The notes under the pieces: model-generated
The model's database searches: none
What the model was told of the DNA's origin: nothing
The model's input: the letters and a program-made list of their open reading frames with translations, nothing else
Position numbers and translations under genes: made by a program
Shown here: positions 59,425 to 64,000 of the stretch, one piece after another
Numbering within the stretch: position 1 is the stretch's first letter
Layout: each line of letters starts with the position of its first letter
Source: Mastigias papua
Taxonomy: Eukaryota; Cnidaria; Scyphozoa; Rhizostomeae; Mastigiidae
NCBI GenBank assembly: GCA_964019165.1
Contig: OZ025281.1
Coordinates: 10,121,888-10,185,887, forward strand
DNA length: 64,000 nucleotides
Direction: 5' to 3'

Positions 59425-60830
59425 CTAAAAGCTCAATGAAGTATTATAATGTTGCAGTTGTTTATTTAAGTTAGGCCTTTCCCACATGATGTGGAGTGCT
59501 TCCTTAATTTTTAAGTTATGATAAGTGCTTGCTGAATCTAGTACCTTGAAGCAATTTTCACTGCAAAGATTTTTGCACGGAGTTGAAGTCTTTAAATGTT
59601 TAAAAATATGCGAATTCTTATCGGCGAACAAATGCTCACGCACCCGTGTAGATAAATGACGAGACGTTTCGCCAATATAAACGGAATTACATCCCACACA
59701 AGTAAATTTATATACTACACACGAGCGAAGCGATTTGTTCACACGATCCTTAACTGCAAGCAAGTTTTTAATTTTAAAAGAAGAAAAAACTAATTTAATA
59801 TTAAGATTATTGCAGTACTTTTTAGCAAGCACACGTACCTTACGCTGGGCAAAATTAGAAAGCTTAAGGAATGCCAACTAAAATAAATGGAAGAAGTGTC
59901 AGTAGCTGATTTAGAATTATTAGAACTATGAATATTATCAAGATAAGAATGGACTACTCTACTTATTAAGCCTTCAGGGTATTGATTCTTTTTAAATATA
60001 TCGAAGAGTTTTTTAACATCATCATTAAATGTAGCAAGAGTGTTATTAATTTTGTAAGCTCTGTCAACTAAGGTGCGGATAAGACCAATTTTATAAGAAT
60101 AAGATGTAAAGCTGTAGAGATTAGTAAGAAGTCCAGTAAAAGTGTTTTTACGATAGACTGACGTTAAAAGATTACAAGGATCCTTATTACTGATACAAAC
60201 ATCAAGAAAAGCCAACATCTTATTACTTTCTTTCTCCATGGTGAACTTTATATTGGGATGTTGAGAGTTAAGAAAATCAAAGAATACTAAGGCATCTTGT
60301 TCATTATTGAAAAGGCAAAAGGTGTCATCAACATATCGTCGATAGAATTGAAGAGAAGGACCTTGATATTTGTTAAGCCATATATTTTCATGATGTCCTA
60401 GAAAAAGATTAGCTAGGACAGGTGCAAGAGGAGAGCCCATAGCAACACCATCTACCTGATCATACAGTTTACCATTAAAGAGGAAGTTAGTTTGTGACGT
60501 AGCAAACGAGAAAAGTTTAACAAGATCAGCTTTGGAAAGTTTGAGATTTGGATTTCCTTCTGCAATATATGAGACAGCAAGATCAATAGACTCTTTAAGT
60601 GGAATGTTAGTAAACAAACTTACCACGTCAAATGAGACCATAAATTTGTTGGAAAAATTAACCGTTTTAAGTTCTTCGACGAAAGAAAAGGTATCAGAAA
60701 TAGAATATGTACTTGGCAAATGAGGCTGTAGAAGATTACATAGACATTTAGCTAACTGATAGTTGAATGTATTGACAGAAGAAACAATAGGTTTAATCTG
60801 GCATTGAGTATTTTTATCTTTTCTAAAGCG
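59425..60830 (-). pseudogene. Penelope-like copy 2: RT and GIY-YIG, one frameshift
   Basis: The minus strand begins IKPIVSSVNTFNYQLAKCLC. It continues SFDVVSLFTNIPLKESIDLA, FNGKLYDQVDGVAMGSPLAP, catalytic FYRRYVDDTFCLF and TMEKESNKMLAFLDVCISN. A frameshift near 59880 leads to the zinc/GIY-YIG part (VYKFTCVGCNSVYIGETSRH, REHLFADKNSHIFKHL, KEALHIMWERPN). It differs from copy 1 throughout, so it is a separate subfamily. All RT catalytic aspartates and the Y-I-G motif residues are present. The 5' part of the element is not upstream but inverted next to it (60820-61370). Confidence 0.9.
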
Positions 60831-61370
60831 CTACGTAGGAATATTGATTGTGAAGTTCAAAACATTGTCAGAACTCACCAGAAGAAGCTGAAAACTCTTA
60901 CCAAAACTTGTGTACTACCTTTTGATTCAAAAGACGTTGTCACAAACATTTCCTCCTACACATTATCACAAAATGAAAGCGAAGCACTCAAATTTGGCTT
61001 ATCTCAATCAATTGTTCCCCCGTATATTAACAAGACAGATATTTTTGTTTCCTTTGAATCAATTTTTAACTCAATGACTAGCCATTTACATGACAAGAAT
61101 GATGAGATTAAGCTAAAATCAGACCTTTCTCACTTAGCCCATTTATATGCTAATTCATTTAAGCTGTCACCTAAAGATTTAAAGATATAAAATTCTTAAG
61201 ACTCTTCATAAAAACAATAACATCGTTATTCTTAAACCTGATAAAGGTAATAGGGTAGGTCTTTTACATAGGGCAGATTATCTAGAAGGTATTCTTAACA
61301 TAATAAATGATAAGCATAAATTTAAAGAGCTTGATAGCGATCCCACCATTATTAGAGAAGCTTAGTTGCA
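60820..61370 (+). pseudogene. inverted 5' part of a Penelope-like element
   Basis: The plus-strand frame gives an N-terminal Penelope-like region: FSKALRRNIDCEVQNIVRTH, LPFDSKDVVTNISSYTLS, ETLKFGLSQSI-like EALKFGLSQSIVPP, LKLSPKDLKI-like FKLSPKDLKI. After a frameshift at about 61190 it continues ILKPDKGNRVVLLHRADYL, FKELDSDPTIIREA. It is joined head to head with the minus-strand copy 2 at about 60820-60830. The 30-50 codons that should connect the two are missing. This matches a 5' inversion during insertion (twin-priming-like). Confidence 0.85.
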
Positions 61371-61384
61371 ACGTTTGAGTACCA

Positions 61385-61454
61385 AGCCGTAACATGTCTT
61401 GGAAATTTAAAAACATAGTCGATTTTCTTCGTGTATTAAATATATATATATATA
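61385..61454 (+). pseudogene. 3' end of a Penelope-like element with half a hammerhead and short (TA)n
   Basis: From GAGTACCAAGCCGTAACATG the plus strand copies the copy-2 subfamily 3' end, beginning inside the hammerhead so that CTGATGA and half of stem I are missing. It ends in (TA) at 61439-61454. It marks the outer end of the inverted part. Confidence 0.75.
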
Positions 61455-61700
61455 CACACATAGTTACCCTTGGAATTCCTCAGAGAAGGTACCGATGATA
61501 TATATGAAAAATTTGAAAAATTGTACCTGATTAAAGTACATGATTGGTTGTAAATATCGCAGGCTCTTTAAGTTTGAAATACATGAAATTGAAGATGTAC
61601 TGTGTATCTAAACTGAAGCTTGTTTGGTACTTCTATAGCTCACTCTCTTAGGGCTTCTACAGCTTTGTCATTCAACCTGCTGAATTGTTTCTTATTTCAG

Positions 61701-61900
61701 CAAAACGACTTTTTCACAGTATAACACCAAAGTCACGCGTACAGCGTATTCACCGATATCACATAATATTATGTACCGATATGGAGATGAAAGGGAATTG
61801 CCAGAAAGGAATCCAATCTGATGCGAGCACTAGTGGAACGTCATTATCATTAAATAATGCCAAATGTCCAAAAATTCACTTGTGCTCCCGACAGAAGTGA
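61701..61900 (+). CDS. host gene, candidate terminal exon
   Basis: CTTATTTCAG is followed by a frame that, entered in phase 1 (G|CA), stays open for 66 codons to TGA at 61898-61900. It begins AKRLFHSITPKSRVQRIHRY, is strongly basic, then polar with Ser/Thr and four Cys, ending KIHLCSRQK. There is no hydrophobic segment, so it would form a cytosolic tail after the RRKSK end of exon 49800. The phase matches every other exon of the gene, and a poly-A signal lies 11 bp after the stop. No domain is recognised. The large distance (11.9 kb) to the previous exon is filled by transposons. Confidence 0.6.
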
Positions 61901-61910
61901 GCACTATATC

Positions 61911-61916
61911 AATAAA
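61911..61916 (+). terminator. poly-A signal AATAAA of the host gene
   Basis: AATAAA 11 bp after the stop codon of the terminal exon, followed by a GT-rich stretch (GTTGTC, GTGTTGC). Position is typical of a short 3' UTR. Confidence 0.5.
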
Positions 61917-63440
61917 GTTGTCAAAATCCATTAGTGTTGCTACCAGGTTTCAGCATTGGTGTCAATCATGCTTTCAAATCCGCTAGTGCTCCCGCCTGAA
62001 TTGAACACAAGTGTCAATCGTATTTTCGAACAAGTTGATTGACTTTGATGTTCAAAATGTAAGCACTTACGAACCCAGCATTGCACACTATTGATCGGAA
62101 TATTAAAACTTTCACGAATATACTTGGAAGGCTTAAATACTAGGTTAAGAGGGTATCAGGAAACGATTGGGCATCAATAAATAAATAAATAAGTAAATAA
62201 ATAAATAAGAAAATAAATAAATAAAAAATAAATAAATAAATAACTCAATCAATAAACTATCAATATTCCGGCTCATCTGTGGTTTACTTACTAAGCATTT
62301 TGTGAAAGCTCCAGAATTCCCCGAGAAACGTTTGTATAACATAGCTATACATATCTATCATTGTGCGCACAGACTTTTCTGCTGCACCAACCAAGTTGCT
62401 ATTTCATTGGTCAAGGTCGGCATACACTTGCATAATAGTAGAGAGTGCAACACAAACAGAATGTTTAAAACAAATCGTGCTCACAGACTAAACTGCCTTT
62501 GTTATTTTCACTATTGAGCTGTTGTGCTTCATCAATGCTACTTCCCGGAAGTCACCTTGTGGGCACACAGTAAAGCGGCACAGCCATGGAGAACTAAACT
62601 CGATGGTTTCTTGTAGATGGGTGGGAGAGAGCTGAAAATTCGATGAAGATGTGCATATCTGGATTGAACCTAAAGCACTGAATACAAGAAGACTTTGTTC
62701 AGAAAATCTGACGGTTTCCCGTGCAATAAGCGGAACCCCTTGTATACGCCCCCGGCTAGGGCTCATTACTAAGAAACTGCCTAGAAGAACGTAAATAAAT
62801 CTGACTGGTGTTCAAGCTACAATGGCACTAGCCAGCATCCATCCGCGGTAAGCATGTTTTGTAATACATCGGTAGTAACTTTGAAAGAAATGCCTATCGC
62901 ATTTGCAGTCCATTGAAGAATTCTGCCGCTCCTCTCTGAAATTAACTTAAACCTCATGAAATCAGTGAGACTTTCTAAAGTAGTGCAGTGTTTCCTCAAA
63001 CTATTCAGCATGAATAGCTCTAATTTCAAAAAATAGACACCAAAGGCGTCACTTACTTGATCATCATCATCAACAACGGAAGGGTCATGGTTGACTCGCC
63101 AAGGCAACCACAATGATAGTACTCCAATTGTCCCTGTACTCTGCATTCCGAAGAAGTCCAGCAATCAACATCCCTACTATGTCCTTGATGTCACTTTCTA
63201 GTTTCCTTAGTGGTCGTTCTCTTCGTTGAGTTCCATATAACGTGCGGGACAGGATGTCATTTCCAATTCCATGGCTTCTTGCTACATGACCAATGGATGA
63301 AAGCCTCCGTTAGCTTGTGCTTGTGCTTTGCTTGTACTAGGATAGTATGGATCTTTTCGACGTGTAAATGGATCAGCTATAGCTCCAACTGGTGGCAAAG
63401 CTAGTAATGTCAGTGCCTTACAGAGAGCGTTTAATTGTCG
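61917..63440. other. no recognisable gene
   Basis: Holds an (AAAT)n-type microsatellite (62175-62243) and repeated GTGTCAATC motifs near 61960-62020. A 115-codon frame on the minus strand (62817-63164) is open but matches nothing I know, and I do not call it a gene. Confidence 0.5.
62175..62243 (+). repeat. (AATA)n microsatellite
   Basis: About 17 units of AATA with G and A interruptions. Confidence 0.95.
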
Positions 63441-63444
63441 TGCG

Positions 63445-64000
63445 AAGAAAGCCTGGACTTAGATATGCATAGCTGTAGAAGCGGAACAGCAAAATCATAT
63501 CAGAAATATGACGATTGCTAAGGAAGCCTGGAATAGCCTTAAAACTAAGTTTGCACACGAATCGATCTTGCAAAAGGTCAAATTCAGACAGCAATTTTAC
63601 TCCTGTAGATTCCAGAGTGGTGGTAATGTGTTGCAACACATATCTGATTTGTGATCGCGACATGATCAACCCAAGGGAATGAGTTTTAGTGTTGACGATA
63701 AAGAATTGGCAATGACACTGCTTGCTAGTTTGTCTGAAGAATTCAAAGCCTTAATTTCTGCCCTTGATGATGTTGGGGAAGATAACGTATCCTTTGATAA
63801 GGTGAAAGGAATGCCATTAAATGATGCTGATGGTAGCTTGGGTAATTTATGTGCAAAGAAATCTGAAGATGACTTTTCTGGCGGACCATTGACGGGGCAC
63901 AATAAGACAGGAGACAAGCTCATGGCTCACATGGACTTGTAAGTCATGATTTAAAGCATGATAAACCGTTCCGTGGAGCATGCCATTTTTGCGAGCAAAG
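63445..64000 (+). pseudogene. Ty1/copia-like gag, decayed, running off the window
   Basis: The plus strand shows the copia gag (UBN2-type) order: AEQQNHIRNMTIAKEAWNSL, TKFAHESILQKVKFRQQFYS, CRFQSGGNVLQHISDL and a stop. It continues MSFSVDDKELAMTLLASL, SEEFKALISALDDVGEDN and KVKGMPLNDADGSL. After a frameshift near 63940 a zinc-knuckle start (GACHFCEQ) reaches the window edge. A stop after KAWT near 63460 and others break the frame. Gag would package element RNA. Pol, if present, lies beyond 64000. Confidence 0.85.

Noticed and set aside
62817..63164. 115-codon minus-strand frame
   Set aside because: No domain, no neighbouring exon with compatible splice sites, and no repeat copy in the window. 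It is left uncalled.

Overview
The window looks like a piece of an invertebrate animal genome. It is AT-rich, has GT-AG introns and an AATAAA signal, and carries very few intact long reading frames among many decayed transposons. The mix of elements (restriction-like-endonuclease non-LTR elements with Myb-like N-termini, DIRS-like, Penelope-like with GIY-YIG, CR1-like with an esterase ORF1, and a THAP/DDE DNA transposon) resembles cnidarian genomes, but the sequence alone does not fix the species. I see no bacterial genes, CRISPR array, rRNA or tRNA.

The host content I can support is one small, heavily intron-expanded gene on the plus strand. Its candidate exons are 2905-2944 (start codon), 7781-7918, 11957-11989, 37998-38132, 43136-43168, 46505-46648, 49800-49829 and 61701-61900 (stop codon, with a poly-A signal at 61911). 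Every splice junction is phase 1, so any number of the exon pairs can be joined in frame. Joining all of them gives 753 nt, about 250 residues. The internal exons form three tandem copies of a two-exon module: a long exon with hydrophobic helices and a 30-33 nt exon that finishes the last helix. Modules 1 and 2 come from a recent direct segmental duplication (7047-36294 and 37264-45545). Module 3 is an older copy.

Nearly everything else is transposons in the introns. Intron 1 (2.9-7.8 kb) holds two decayed non-LTR pieces and a foldback repeat. A DIRS-like element lies downstream of the short exon in both duplicated copies. In copy A this element was hit by a 494-bp retroposon (10-bp target duplication), by a 2.6-kb THAP/DDE transposon with 241-bp inverted repeats, and by an 18.6-kb array (16.07-34.7 kb). 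The array contains eight non-LTR copies of two families, all inserted into an (AAT)n microsatellite. One family (P1-P4) is always on the plus strand and the other (N1-N4) always on the minus strand. Copy B lacks the array but gained a 962-bp solo LTR inside a gypsy relic.

From 52.4 to 61.5 kb is a Penelope-like cluster. It has several copies ending in (TA)n, hammerhead ribozyme sequences at their 3' ends, a head-to-head palindrome of about 1.06 kb, a copy with an inverted 5' part, and an almost complete CR1-like element (esterase ORF1, endonuclease/RT ORF2 with one stop). The window ends inside a decayed copia gag.
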